From Streptomyces cathayae (GTDB lineage Bacteria; Actinomycetota; Actinomycetes; Streptomycetales; Streptomycetaceae): a DNA stretch of 64,000 nt. Positions 15,320 to 24,485 of this stretch are shown one piece after another. The translations under genes and the position numbers were made by a program. The stretch covers positions 620,001-684,000 of the forward strand of contig NZ_CP121682.1 in NCBI RefSeq assembly GCF_029760955.1. Direction: 5' to 3'. The notes under the pieces are model-generated. The model saw nothing but the letters and a program-made list of their open reading frames with translations, was not told where the DNA came from and searched no databases. Position 1 is the stretch's first letter, and each line of letters begins with the position of its first letter.

Positions 15320-15885
15320 TGGCGATGCCGCCCGCCCTGCGCAAACTCGCCCTCACCGCGCACATCGCGTCCTCGGTCGGCTGGCTCGGCTCGGTCGCCG
15401 CCTTCCTGGTGCTGGCCGTCGCCGGCCTGACCAGCCAGGACGCCCAGCGGGTCCGTGGGGCATACCTCGCCATGGAACTGACCGGCTGGTACGTGATCGT
15501 TCCCCTGGCGCTCGCCTCACTGCTGACCGGGCTCGTCCAGTCGCTGGGTACGCCGTGGGGGCTGCTGCGCCACTACTGGGTGCTGGCGAAGCTCGTACTG
15601 ACCGTCGTGGCCACGTTCCTGCTCCTGCTGCACATGCAGGTGGTCGACCACGTGGCGGGCGCCGCGGCGCGGGCGAACCTGTCCGGCGGCGACCTCAGCC
15701 ACATGAGGTCCCCACTCGTGTTCGACGCCGCTGCGGCCGTGGCGGTGCTGCTCACGACCACGGCCCTCTCGGTCTACAAACCGCGCGGCCTCACCCGGCA
15801 CGGATGGCGGGTGCGGAACGAGGGGCGAACCGATCGGGCGGGTGGCGCCACCGGATCCATGGCGGTGCCACCGGCGCGCGCTTGA
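15319..15885 (+). CDS. Polytopic membrane protein (DUF2269-like)
   Basis: 188 residues with four predicted helices: LTAHIASSVGWLGSVAAFLVLAV, LTGWYVIVPLALASLLTGLV, LAKLVLTVVATFLLLLHMQV and VFDAAAAVAVLLTTTALSVY. His residues sit near the membrane faces, as in proteins related to the copper-resistance CopD membrane domain. Starts inside the stop of the preceding small gene, so both are made together under the TetR regulator. The C-terminal tail is hydrophilic and disordered. A role in copper or haem handling is possible but not shown. Confidence 0.75.
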   Translation: MAMPPALRKLALTAHIASSVGWLGSVAAFLVLAVAGLTSQDAQRVRGAYLAMELTGWYVIVPLALASLLTGLVQSLGTPWGLLRHYWVLAKLVLTVVATFLLLLHMQVVDHVAGAAARANLSGGDLSHMRSPLVFDAAAAVAVLLTTTALSVYKPRGLTRHGWRVRNEGRTDRAGGATGSMAVPPARA

Positions 15886-15919
15886 CCCACCCACCCGTGG
15901 TCCGACCCGGCTCGGCGCC

Positions 15920-16190
15920 AGCGGCCCGGCACAGTCCGTTCTCAGGTGGGGTACCAGCGGTCGAGATGAGCGCGCAGGCCCTTCCACCTGCACACCCCGT
16001 GCCACGTACCCGAAGTATCCGTCGGGGCGAACCAGGCCGTGGGGGACGTGTGGCCACCGGCTCTGCGCACCGAGCCGGTGGACGGTGAGCGGGTCCTCCC
16101 GGCCGCGGGTGACCGGGGCGAGACGCCCGCCCGGCCAGAGGTGAGGCGGCCCCGCCCGGCAATAGGTGATATCCCGGTCCGGTCGTTCTC
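15920..16190 (-). pseudogene. Remnant resembling the C-terminus of an FAD-dependent monooxygenase
   Basis: A frame reading GRLAPVTRGREDPLTVHRLG and GLVRPDGYFGYVARGVQVEG, then after a frameshift GLRAHLDRWYPT and stop. The LVRPDGYxGYVA segment followed by a short final helix is how aromatic-ring FAD monooxygenases end. The upstream part is missing. Low confidence because the piece is short. Confidence 0.35.
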
Positions 16191-16211
16191 GACCGGAGGC
16201 CGCGCGGCAGA

Positions 16212-16670
16212 TCAGGCAGCCGGTCCCCCGCCTTCGGCCCCCCGGTCTCGACTTCGCCCACCCGGGGCACCCCCATCGGGATGAACGCGGACCCGTGCTG
16301 GAGGCGGGACTGCGCCGGTAGTGGATGTCCGGCTCCGAGACCGTACGGAAGACGCGCCCGCTGTCGCCATGCCCCATACCGCCGGACGGCGAGCTGCCGC
16401 CGGGGCCGCGTGTCCGCCCGTGTGCGTCTCGTCCATGCCGTGCCTGATCTCGACGAAGACCTCGTCGGGGGCGCCGGTGACGCCGTCGATCCGGTCGTCG
16501 AGGAGGGCAACTCATTCGTCGTCGTAGGCGAGGGTCTCCTTGGGGTCCTCGACGGTCAGGGGTGCGTGCAGGCCCCGGCCGCGCTGGACGCCGACATGCG
16601 GGTGGAAGAAGTAGGTACCGGGGGCATCGACGGTGAAGCCCCCGGTCCCCTTGGTGGCTTAGCCCAGTGG
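16212..16670 (-). pseudogene. Multicopper oxidase remnant with nonsense codon
   Basis: A leftward frame reads GFTVDAPGTYFFHPHVGVQR, then GLHAPLTVEDPKETLAYDDE, stop, VALLDDRIDGVTGAPDEVF, then HGMDETH before becoming meaningless. HPHVG holds the His-x-His pair that binds the trinuclear copper centre. The TGA replaces what is probably a Trp codon. Both ends of the enzyme are missing. A lost copper oxidase inside an otherwise working copper island is consistent with ongoing decay. Confidence 0.7.
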
Positions 16671-16792
16671 CAGCCCGAACGGTCTCTGCCCACACCGCTC
16701 GCGGTGATCGCGAAGGTTCGCAGAAAGGGAAGGCCGGGGCGGTCGGCCCGCATGCCTGCCTGCCCTGCTTCTGACAGCACCACACCGAGGGA

Positions 16793-16809
16793 ATACCCCC
16801 AGGGGGTAT
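16793..16809. promoter_or_regulatory. CsoR-type copper operator
   Basis: Perfect palindrome ATACCCCCAGGGGGTAT about 83 bases before the copZ start. This is the classic G-tract-centred dyad bound by copper sensors of the CsoR family. No csoR gene is in the window, so a repressor encoded elsewhere should control the copZ-ATPase operon. Confidence 0.85.
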
Positions 16810-16891
16810 ACTGTTGCCGTGGGTCGAGAGGGGCCGGCAACCACGCCTCTCCCGTCGACGCCCCACGCATCCGCACTTCGAGGGAGAAGCC

Positions 16892-17185
16892 TTGACCACC
16901 GAGACGAACTCCGGCTCCTGCTGCGGCACCGGTTCCCGCGGCTCCGACGACACGATCACCGTCCAGGGCGCTGATGTCACCACCGTCTACAAGGTGTCCG
17001 GTATGACCTGCGGCCACTGCGAGGGCGCGGTCTCGAAGGAGATATCGACCCTGGAGGGCGTGACCGCGGTCCAGGCCGTCGCCAAGACCGGCGAGGTGAC
17101 CGTCACGTCCGCCGCCCCGCTCGACGAGGGGACCGTGCGCGCTGCCGTCGACGAGGCGGGCTACGAACTCGTCGGCCGCGTCTGA
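16892..17185 (+). CDS. copZ: Copper chaperone (HMA domain), CopZ-like
   Basis: 97 residues, cytoplasmic. The heavy-metal-associated domain begins near residue 30 and holds the copper site GMTCGHCEGAV, with the second helix EGTVRAAVDEAGYEL. It would carry Cu(I) to the P-type ATPase encoded next. A Cys-rich leader (SGSCCGTGSRG) precedes the domain, an extension not present in minimal CopZ proteins and able to bind extra metal. TTG start chosen because GGGAGAAG stands just before it. First gene after the CsoR-type operator. Confidence 0.93.
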   Translation: MTTETNSGSCCGTGSRGSDDTITVQGADVTTVYKVSGMTCGHCEGAVSKEISTLEGVTAVQAVAKTGEVTVTSAAPLDEGTVRAAVDEAGYELVGRV

Positions 17186-17330
17186 GTGGTCTGCCGGACT
17201 TCCGGGCCCGGCAACACGAATTCTTTCCCGTGCCGGGACGTACCGCTCCGCTGATACGGGCGCTGTGCGCCCCGGCCTTCCTCTACCGTCTCCGGCGGCC
17301 ACTGAGCACCAGGGGAGAAGAGAAACGATC

Positions 17331-19478
17331 ATGACGAGTCACGAGCACCACCACGACGCTCAGCACGCGCTCCTCGACGACGCGCCGGCGGCCGATCACG
17401 CTGCCCACGCCGGGCACGCGGAGCATGACATGACCGAGCACGATGGGCACCACGGGTCCGATCACGCCGGCCACGCAGGTCATGCGCACCACTCGGGTGG
17501 CGGCGCACACGGTGATCATGCAGGGCAGTTCCGGCGGCTGTTCTGGACGATGCTGGTGCTGGCCGTGCCCGTCGTGGCGTTCTCCGGCATGTTCGCCTCA
17601 CTGCTGGGCTACCGGCTGCCGCAGGCCGACTGGGCGACCTGGATTTCGCCGCTGCTGGGCACCGTGATGTACCTGTGGGGCGGTCGGCCGTTCCTCACCG
17701 GTGCGGTGTCCGAGACACGGTCCCGTCGGCCGGGAATGATGCTGCTGATCTCGCTGGCCATCACGGTGGCGTTCGTCGCCTCCTGGGGCGCCAGCCTGAG
17801 CATCCTCGGTCACCACCTGGACTTCTGGTGGGAACTGGCCCTGCTTGTGGTCATCATGCTGCTCGGCCACTGGATCGAGATGCGCTCGCTCGCCCAGACG
17901 ACCTCGGCCCTGGACTCCCTGGCCGCGCTGCTGCCCGACGAGGCCGAACGGCTCGACGGCGACCAGGTCGTCACCGTGCATCCGGGTGAGCTGCGGGTGG
18001 GCGACACCGCCCTGATCCGGCCCGGTGGCAGCGTCCCCGCGGACGGCCGGATCGTTGACGGTGCGGCCGAGATGGACGAATCGATGGTCACCGGCGAGTC
18101 CCGGACGGTACGCCGCGGCGTCGGCGACCACGTGGTGGCCGGCACCGTCGCCAGCGACTCCGGCCTGCGGGTCGAGGTCACCGCCACCGGCGAGGACACC
18201 GCGCTCGCCGGTATCAGGCGCCTGGTGACCGAGGCGCAGAACTCGTCTTCACGCGCGCAGCGGCTGGCCGACGTCGCCGCGGGGTGGCTGTTCTGGTTCG
18301 CCCTCGGCGCGGCTGTCATCACGGTCCTGGTGTGGGCCCTGCTGCTCGACCGATCGGATGACGCAGTCACCCGCACGATCACGGTGCTCGTGATCGCTTG
18401 CCCGCACGCACTCGGCCTTGCGATACCGCTGGTGGTGTCCATCGCCACCGAACGCGCCGCCCGCGGCGGAGTCCTCGTCAAGGACCGGCTCGCGTTGGAG
18501 AGCATGCGCACCGCCACCGCGGTCCTGTTCGACAAGACGGGCACCCTCACCAAGGGCGAGCCGACCGTCATCGCCGTCGAACCAGCCTCTGGACTCGCCG
18601 GCGACGAAGTGCTCGTGTTGGCCGCCGCGGCCGAAACCGACAGCGAACACCCACTGGCCAAGGCCATCGTCCGTGCGGCCCGCGAGCGCAACCTCGACAT
18701 CCCTCAGGCGAACGGCTTCACCTCGGAACCGGCCCTCGGCGTCACCGCCATCGTCGACGGCCGGACGGTCAGGGTCGGCGGCCCGCTGCTGCTGGACGAG
18801 GAGCACCAGCAGGAGCTCGGGGCAGTCGAGCAGTGGCGGGAAGAGGGCGCCATCATCCTGCACGTACTGCGTGACGGTGTGGTGATCGGAGCCCTGAAAC
18901 TGGCCGACGAGATCCGGCCGGAATCCCGCCAGGCCGTCGACGCGCTGCACCGGCGAGGCATCGAGGTCATCATGATCACCGGCGACGCCCGAGCGGTCGC
19001 GGAATCGGTCGGCGACCACCTCGGCATCGACCGGGTGTTCGCCGGCGTCCGGCCCGAGGACAAGGCAGCCACCGTCAAAGCGCTGCAGGTCGAGGGCAAA
19101 ACGGTGGCCATGGTGGGCGACGGCGTCAACGATGCCCCCGCACTGGCCCAGGCCGACATCGGCATCGCCATCGGCGCCGGCACCGACGTGGCCATCGCCT
19201 CCGCCGGGGTCATCCTGGCCAGCGACGACCCCCGCTCCGTCCTGTCGGTGATCGACCTGTCGCAGGCCAGCTACCGCAAGATGAAGCAGAACCTGTGGTG
19301 GGCCACCGGCTACAACCTGCTCTCCGTACCACTCGCCGCCGGCGTCCTGGCCCCGATCGGGTTCGTCCTTCCCATGTCGGTCGGCGCCGTCCTCATGTCG
19401 CTGTCCACCATCGTCGTCGCCCTCAACGCCCAACTGCTGCGCAAGCTCGACCTGCGGCCAGGCGCGACCCGCGGATGA
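17331..19478 (+). CDS. copB: CopB-type heavy-metal P-type ATPase
   Basis: 715 residues, a P1B copper or silver exporter in the cytoplasmic membrane. The N-terminus has no CxxC domain but a long His-rich segment (HEHHHDAQH, HAGHAEHDMTEHDGHHG). Actuator TGES, membrane metal site CPHALGLAIP, phosphorylation site DKTGTLTKG, ATP-binding HPLAKAI and hinge GDGVNDAPALAQAD are all present. CPH rather than CPC places it in the P1B-3 CopB group, associated with Cu(II) or Cu(I) efflux. ATG at 17331 follows GGGGAGAAG. Downstream of copZ, with which it forms the CsoR-box operon. Apparently intact. Confidence 0.95.
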   Translation: MTSHEHHHDAQHALLDDAPAADHAAHAGHAEHDMTEHDGHHGSDHAGHAGHAHHSGGGAHGDHAGQFRRLFWTMLVLAVPVVAFSGMFASLLGYRLPQADWATWISPLLGTVMYLWGGRPFLTGAVSETRSRRPGMMLLISLAITVAFVASWGASLSILGHHLDFWWELALLVVIMLLGHWIEMRSLAQTTSALDSLAALLPDEAERLDGDQVVTVHPGELRVGDTALIRPGGSVPADGRIVDGAAEMDESMVTGESRTVRRGVGDHVVAGTVASDSGLRVEVTATGEDTALAGIRRLVTEAQNSSSRAQRLADVAAGWLFWFALGAAVITVLVWALLLDRSDDAVTRTITVLVIACPHALGLAIPLVVSIATERAARGGVLVKDRLALESMRTATAVLFDKTGTLTKGEPTVIAVEPASGLAGDEVLVLAAAAETDSEHPLAKAIVRAARERNLDIPQANGFTSEPALGVTAIVDGRTVRVGGPLLLDEEHQQELGAVEQWREEGAIILHVLRDGVVIGALKLADEIRPESRQAVDALHRRGIEVIMITGDARAVAESVGDHLGIDRVFAGVRPEDKAATVKALQVEGKTVAMVGDGVNDAPALAQADIGIAIGAGTDVAIASAGVILASDDPRSVLSVIDLSQASYRKMKQNLWWATGYNLLSVPLAAGVLAPIGFVLPMSVGAVLMSLSTIVVALNAQLLRKLDLRPGATRG

Positions 19479-19693
19479 CCGGGACACGGCAACGCCGTTG
19501 AGCAACGACCCTCCCGAGCGGGGGCCTGGGCAAATGCCTCGGCCTCCCCCCGCCGGCGCTGGTACCCGGCCCGCGCCGGGCAACTGACGCCGCCCGTGCC
19601 GCTGCCGGCCGACTCGCCCGCAGCGGCCCCTGCGCAAGGCCCGCTGCGGGCGCACGATGGAAGATGTACGGGCACGCCTGGAAGGTGATCGTC

Positions 19694-19972
19694 ATGATGT
19701 GGCACGACGGTGGCTGGGGCTGGGGCGGCTGGTTCTTCATGGCCGTGTTCATGGTGCTGTTCTGGGCGCTGGTGATCGCCGGCATCGTCGCGCTCGTCCG
19801 GTACCTCACCGGCACCCACCACGACCGCCAGTCCGGAAGGCCCTACTCCACCGGCGAGCCGGGATGGGGAAGCAAACGGGCCGAGGACCTGCTCGCCGAA
19901 CGGTTCGCCCGCGGGGAGATCGACGAAGACGAGTACAAACAACGGCTCACACTGCTGCGGGAGCACCGGTGA
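19694..19972 (+). CDS. SHOCT-domain membrane protein
   Basis: About 92 residues. A Trp/Gly-rich start (MMWHDGGWGWGGW), one membrane helix (FMAVFMVLFWALVIAGIVALV) and a C-terminal SHOCT motif (RAEDLLAERFARGEIDEDEYKQRL). Family members of this form are common next to copper exporters; they are thought to be oligomerisation or anchoring modules. ATG at 19694 preferred because GGAAGGTGA precedes it; an ATG at 19664 is also in frame. The stop overlaps the GTG of the cupredoxin gene, so the two are coupled. Confidence 0.82.
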   Translation: MMWHDGGWGWGGWFFMAVFMVLFWALVIAGIVALVRYLTGTHHDRQSGRPYSTGEPGWGSKRAEDLLAERFARGEIDEDEYKQRLTLLREHR

Positions 19973-20562
19973 GCGCAGACCGCCGACGCGGGATGTGGCC
20001 GGCCATCGGCGGGGCGATCGCCGCGCTGGTGCTCGGCATCGCCACCACGGTGCTGCTGGCCGCCACCGGCGCTTTCCGCAGTGCGACTCCCACGGCGGCC
20101 TGGCGGGCGCCTGGTGCACGGTGCAGCGCGCCCGGCCTGCCCGGCCATGTGGTGGACGTGACTGCCGGCGACATGGGAACGGGCATGATGAGCGGCGGTC
20201 CTGGCGGGTACGGCATGCGCATGATGCGCCTGGCGCTCCAACCGTCCACGGTCCCCGCGGGCGTGATCTCGCTGCGGGTGTTCAACACCGGCTCCCTCGC
20301 GCACGAGGTGGTGATCCTGCCACTGCCCTCAGGCCACGGCGCTGGGGAGCGCCCCACCGGTCCTGACGGGAAGGTCAACGAGGCGGGCAGCCTGGGCGAG
20401 GCGTCCCGCGGCTGCGCGGCAGGCGCCGGTGACGGCATCGCCCCCGGCGCGATCGCCTGGACCAGGCTGCCCCTGCCTCCCGGGCGTTACGAGCTGGTGT
20501 GCAACTTCCCCGGCCACTACCTCGCAGGCATGTACGCCGAACTCGATGTCACCAGTCGGTAG
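19969..20562 (+). CDS. Membrane-anchored cupredoxin-like copper protein
   Basis: 197 residues. One N-terminal membrane anchor (GGAIAALVLGIATTVLLAATGAF) and then an external cupredoxin fold. Type-1 copper ligands are visible: His in SLAHEVVILP, and Cys, His and Met in CNFPGHYLAGMYAEL, the standard C-x4-H-x4-M arrangement. A Met-rich loop (GDMGTGMMSGG, GMRMMRLAL) may add copper sites. Coupled to the preceding SHOCT gene by a GTGA overlap, last gene of the copper operon. Likely to bind or relay copper outside the membrane. Confidence 0.88.
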   Translation: MSADRRRGMWPAIGGAIAALVLGIATTVLLAATGAFRSATPTAAWRAPGARCSAPGLPGHVVDVTAGDMGTGMMSGGPGGYGMRMMRLALQPSTVPAGVISLRVFNTGSLAHEVVILPLPSGHGAGERPTGPDGKVNEAGSLGEASRGCAAGAGDGIAPGAIAWTRLPLPPGRYELVCNFPGHYLAGMYAELDVTSR

Positions 20563-20964
20563 CGGACTCCGGCAGCATCTGCCACGCCCGCAGTGGCAAG
20601 GTCACCCCGAAGTACCACACCCCACGCATCACGCTCGTCCTCCAGCTCCGCGCCGAGCTGGAGGTCAAGACCCTCGCCGACCGCGGCCCTGGCCGCCCCT
20701 GGCAGAACGAAGGTTCTTTGAAGGGCGCTATGCCCCCAGGACAACCCCCGCGTCCCGCAGGAGCGCGGCAAGGTCGTCGGGGATGGGCATGGGGGTGGTG
20801 AGCCCTACGCGGGTGCGGCCGGTGTTGCCGGTCGAGTACTGGCCCGCCGCGGAGCCGGGGGCCGCGACCATCAGCCGCACGAACTGGCCGAGGACTTCGA
20901 ACGCGTCGCGGTCGCGGAGGGCGAGGCGGAGCATCACCGCGTGGGTGCGGGTGTGGGCGCCGGG
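20563..20964. other. Gene remnants after the copper operon
   Basis: No complete gene. A leftward 69-codon frame (20728-20937) ending PMPIPDDLAALLRDAGVVLG has natural codon use and a normal-looking C-terminus but no recognisable start or family. I cannot assign it. The rest looks like deletion debris. Confidence 0.4.
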
Positions 20965-21237
20965 TCAGGGCTGAGACAGGATGTGGGCGCGTTCGATGGC
21001 ACGCCAGCGTTGGGGCATCGGCCCCGGCGTGCGGACGGTGGTCATCTCGGCGGTGTAGCCGGGTTCGAACAGCAGACCGGACCCGATGCCGAGCAGGCTG
21101 CCGACCGGCTTCGAGTCGATCAGGTAAACCAGTCCGTTGGCACCGGTGACGACGGCGTCGAGGGCGAGGAAGCGGCGCAGCATGGTCTGCGGGTGGTCGG
21201 TGCGGGAGAGCGCGCCGAGCAGGGTGGTGGCGGACAT
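20965..21237 (-). pseudogene. Truncated small membrane protein
   Basis: Begins MSATTLLGALSRTDHPQTML with a good GGAGG site, continues RRFLALDAVVTGANGLVYLI and DSKPVGSLLGIGSG, the first membrane helix of a conserved streptomycete membrane protein. It then turns into hydrophilic sequence without further helices, so the remaining membrane segments have been lost. A perfect palindrome lies about 115 bases upstream. Confidence 0.5.
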
Positions 21238-21350
21238 ACCGATCAGCCTCCGTCGAGGTCGAAAAAGCTGGTCAGGGGCCGTGGCCTGGGCGGAGTGCGC
21301 CGCCCAGACCACGGTGACTCCCACCTTGCCCGGTTCCGCACGAAGGGTCG

Positions 21351-21367
21351 ATTACCACTGAGGTAAT
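21351..21367. promoter_or_regulatory. Perfect palindrome ATTACC-ACTGA-GGTAAT
   Basis: Six-base arms around a 5-base centre, AT-richer than its surroundings, upstream of the truncated leftward membrane gene. Probably the operator of a lost regulator in front of that gene. Confidence 0.5.
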
Positions 21368-21539
21368 GAGGCAGGTCAGACCATGGATGCCGAATCGGGC
21401 CCGACCCGCGCGGCGGCCGCGCGAAGGGCCGCGAGCACCGGGGCCATCGGCGATGTACGTCTGGTCGGACTACGTGCGGTGGAACCAGCAGGTGGAGACC
21501 CGGGCCGTCCTGGCCGCGGGCGAGGCGTGCCGTGCCCTA

Positions 21540-21998
21540 GTGACCCGGCAGCAGAGCACGGGCGGGGCCCGGCCCAGGGGCCTGCAGGACGCGGGCGGCA
21601 GGGTCGGCTTCCTGATCCGCGACCGGGACGCAAAGTGCAGGCAGGCCTTCGACGCCGTGTTCGCCGACGCCGGGCTGGAGGTCGTTACCAGCGGCATCCG
21701 TATGCCCCGGATGAACTCCCCCATGGAACGGTGGATCCAGACCTGCCGGCGCGAGCTGCTGGACCGCACCTTGATCTGGAACCAAAGCCACCTCCTGCAC
21801 GCGCTCCGCAAGTTCGCATCGTTCTGTAACGGACATCGGCCGCACCGGGCCCTGGGTCAGGCCGCCCCACTTCGCCCGCTGCCCGAACCACTCACCGCAC
21901 CAGGACAGATCGCGCACCTGAAGATCCACCGACGAGACCGGCTCGGCGGCACCCTGCATGAGTGCCATGCATGCCGCCTGAACAGGCCGGATGATTAA
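21540..21998 (+). pseudogene. Integrase-core (DDE) IS transposase, C-terminal part only
   Basis: Recognisable from GRVGFLIRDRDAKCRQAFDA through SGIRMPRMNSPMERWIQTCR, LLHALRKFASFCNGHRPHRA to the end. RDRD contains the second catalytic Asp and PMERW the catalytic Glu of the retroviral-integrase-like core. The N-terminal half with DNA-binding domains and first Asp is replaced by unrelated sequence (21366-21540). Inactive remnant of an IS3/IS481-like element. Confidence 0.75.
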
Positions 21999-22203
21999 TC
22001 GACACCCGCAGTGCCGGAGACGGGCCGCACACTGAGGCGGCCCGCGGCGCCGCGCTGTCGCGTTGGCAGTGCTTCGGGGCTGTGAAACGCTGGCTGCAGG
22101 GCGCATATATCCGGTACCTCCATATCGATCTCGAACGGGTGAGACCGGCTGCCTCCCAGGAGTCCCCCGGCTCCAGGCTCCCGTTCGGGAGTAAGGAGCA
22201 GCC

Positions 22204-23634
22204 ATGACGACGACCGAGCATGCTCACGACCGCGGCGAGCACAGTGACCCCACCTTGTACCGCACTCCGGCGGACGCCGTCGCCGCACCCCCGGAGAAGC
22301 TCGCCTATGTCGTCGGTTTCGACCCGGCCGCACAGCGCGCGGACGCGTTGTTCACCGTCGGCACCGACCCCGAATCCCCCGTATACGGCCGCGTGACCTC
22401 CCAGGCCGAGCTGCCCGACCTGGGCAACGAACTGCACCACTTCGGCTGGAACGCCTGCTCGAGCGCGCTGGCGCATGCCGGTCATCATCACGCTGCGCGG
22501 CGCTACCTCATCGTCCCCGGACTGCGCTCCTCCCGGCTGCACGTCCTCGACACCGGCCCCGATCCCGCCCGTCCGCGCTTGGTCAAGGTAATCGAGCCCG
22601 AGGAGCTGGCCGCCAAGGCCGGATACTCGCGCCCGCACACGCTCCACTGCGGCCCCGACGGAATGTTCCTGTCCTGCCTGGGTGGCGCGGACGGGGCGGA
22701 CGGGCCCGGCGGCGTCGCGCTGCTGGACCACGAAAGCTTCGAAGTGCTGCGCGCCTGGGAGAGCGACCGCGGACCGCAGCGGCTCGCCTACGACCTCTGG
22801 TGGCACCTGCGCCAGAACATCGCTGTGACCAGCGAGTGGGGGACCCCCTCGATGATCGAGGACGGCCTCGTCCCCGAACTGCTGCTGGATCGCCGCTACG
22901 GCCACTCACTGCACTTCTGGGAGCTGGACTCCGGCCGGCACCTGCAGCGCGTCGATCTGGGGGACGAGAACCAGATGGTGCTGGAACTGCGCCCCGCGCA
23001 CGACCCCGAGGCCACGTGGGGGTTCACCAACACCGTGGTCAACGTGGAGGACCTGTCGGCGTCGGTGTGGCTATGGAACCGGGAGGGCGAGGAGTTCGCC
23101 GTCCGCAAGGTGCTCACCGTCCCGGCCGAGCCCGCGCAGACGGAGGACCTGCCCCCGGCGCTGCAGCCGTTCGGCGCCGTGCCCCCATTCATCACCGACA
23201 TCGACCTGTCGGTGGACGACCAGTGGCTGTACGTATCCGCCTGGGGAACCGGCGACCTGCTCCAGTACGACGTGAGCGACCCGTTCCATCCCAGGCAGAC
23301 CGCGTCCGTGCGTCTCGGCGGCGTCGTCGGCCGACAGCCGCACCCCGCCGAACCGGACACTCCGCTGACCGGCGGAGCGCAGATGGTCGAGCTCAGCCGC
23401 GACGGGCGGCGCGTGTACCTGACGAACTCCCTGTACGCCGCCTGGGATGCGCAGCTCTATCCCGCGGGCATCGACCCGTGGATGGTCAAACTCGACGCCG
23501 ACACCGCGCACGGCGGGCTCTCCGTCGACAGCCGCTTCTTCCCGCACGGCCCGGACTTCCTCGGCCTGTCCGTGCACCAGATACGCCTGCAAGGCGGCGA
23601 CGCCTCCTCGGATTCGTACTGCTACCGCCGCTGA
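22204..23634 (+). CDS. Selenium-binding protein SBP56 / methanethiol oxidase family
   Basis: 476 residues, complete, cytoplasmic. Family hallmarks: HHFGWNACSS, RPHTLHCGPDGMFLSCLGG, PFITDIDLSVDDQWLYVSAW, YDVSDPFHP and a C-terminal FLGLSVHQIRLQGGD. These form a seven-bladed propeller with conserved His sites where bacterial MtoX binds copper and oxidises methanethiol to formaldehyde, sulfide and peroxide. ATG follows AAGGAG. It stands alone, between two IS wrecks but close to the copper operon, which fits a copper-dependent enzyme. Whether it has MtoX activity or only the older selenium-binding role cannot be decided from sequence. Confidence 0.92.
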   Translation: MTTTEHAHDRGEHSDPTLYRTPADAVAAPPEKLAYVVGFDPAAQRADALFTVGTDPESPVYGRVTSQAELPDLGNELHHFGWNACSSALAHAGHHHAARRYLIVPGLRSSRLHVLDTGPDPARPRLVKVIEPEELAAKAGYSRPHTLHCGPDGMFLSCLGGADGADGPGGVALLDHESFEVLRAWESDRGPQRLAYDLWWHLRQNIAVTSEWGTPSMIEDGLVPELLLDRRYGHSLHFWELDSGRHLQRVDLGDENQMVLELRPAHDPEATWGFTNTVVNVEDLSASVWLWNREGEEFAVRKVLTVPAEPAQTEDLPPALQPFGAVPPFITDIDLSVDDQWLYVSAWGTGDLLQYDVSDPFHPRQTASVRLGGVVGRQPHPAEPDTPLTGGAQMVELSRDGRRVYLTNSLYAAWDAQLYPAGIDPWMVKLDADTAHGGLSVDSRFFPHGPDFLGLSVHQIRLQGGDASSDSYCYRR

Positions 23635-24485
23635 CCGCTTGTGCTCCGCGAGCATCGGCGCCGGCGCTCGCGGCGGTTGCCGCCGCGGTGGTGAGGCCTC
23701 TGCCTGTCATGTCGGTCCCTGGGCGTTCCGGGCGTCGGACAGCACGGCAAGCCCCCTGGATGCCAGCAGCTTCGCGCTGACCGCGTGCCCCACGCCACCA
23801 GGCCACGCCGATCTCAGGCGTGCTCGACCCCTGGCAATGCCCGCCCGGAACAGCCGCAGCCTGCACAGTGAACTGCTTCCAACCTGACGGCGGCGTCCGT
23901 CAGTTGGGCGGCTCTGCAACGTGCTGAAGCTCCTGGTGGGAGGTGTCACGACCAAGATCCACCGTGCCTTGCCAGGAGCTTCGCGCGCTTGTCACTCGTC
24001 GGCGATCGATCTGTCCACCGCGCACGTGCGCTACCTGAGCCGTGAACTGGCGACTCGACGCCGGCAGATCGGGACCCGATGGCGGCGACTGACTGTGGGA
24101 CGTCAGGCTCTGCTCGCCCTGGCCCACCTGAGATGCGGTGACACTCCCCCAGCCTCCGGCCGGGGGCACCCCCAACGTTCCGACGAGGCGATGGTGACGG
24201 CTCGTACGAAAGCGCACGTAATCCTCGACGGCACCGTGCGCCGCAAGGCGCTTGAAGACCGGGTGGGGGTGAAAGGACCCCGCAACCGGGCTGTCACAGC
24301 AGTCCGGTTGAAGCTGAGGGCAGCCTGATCCGGGGGACGCCGGTGAGGCATCGGACCGTTCCCTGGCGTCAGGGGGTGGTTGCTGTCGGGCTTGGTGAGG
24401 GTCGACCTGGGCGATGAAGCCCGGCGGTACGCGGTGCGCAGGTGGTCGGGGGCAGGGGGGCCGGTTCGTCCGAGGGCCGGTGGCA
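23635..24485. other. IS debris and hairpin, no intact gene
   Basis: Contains rightward fragments of an IS5-like transposase family protein: AHVRYLSRELATRRRQIGTR and RQALLALAHLRCGD at about 24015-24140, then TARTKAHVILDGTV near 24200 after a deletion. Between them lies a C-run/G-run hairpin (about 24144-24170, CTCCCCCAGCCTCCGGCCGGGGG) of a kind scattered widely in streptomycete genomes. Nothing else recognised. Confidence 0.6.
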
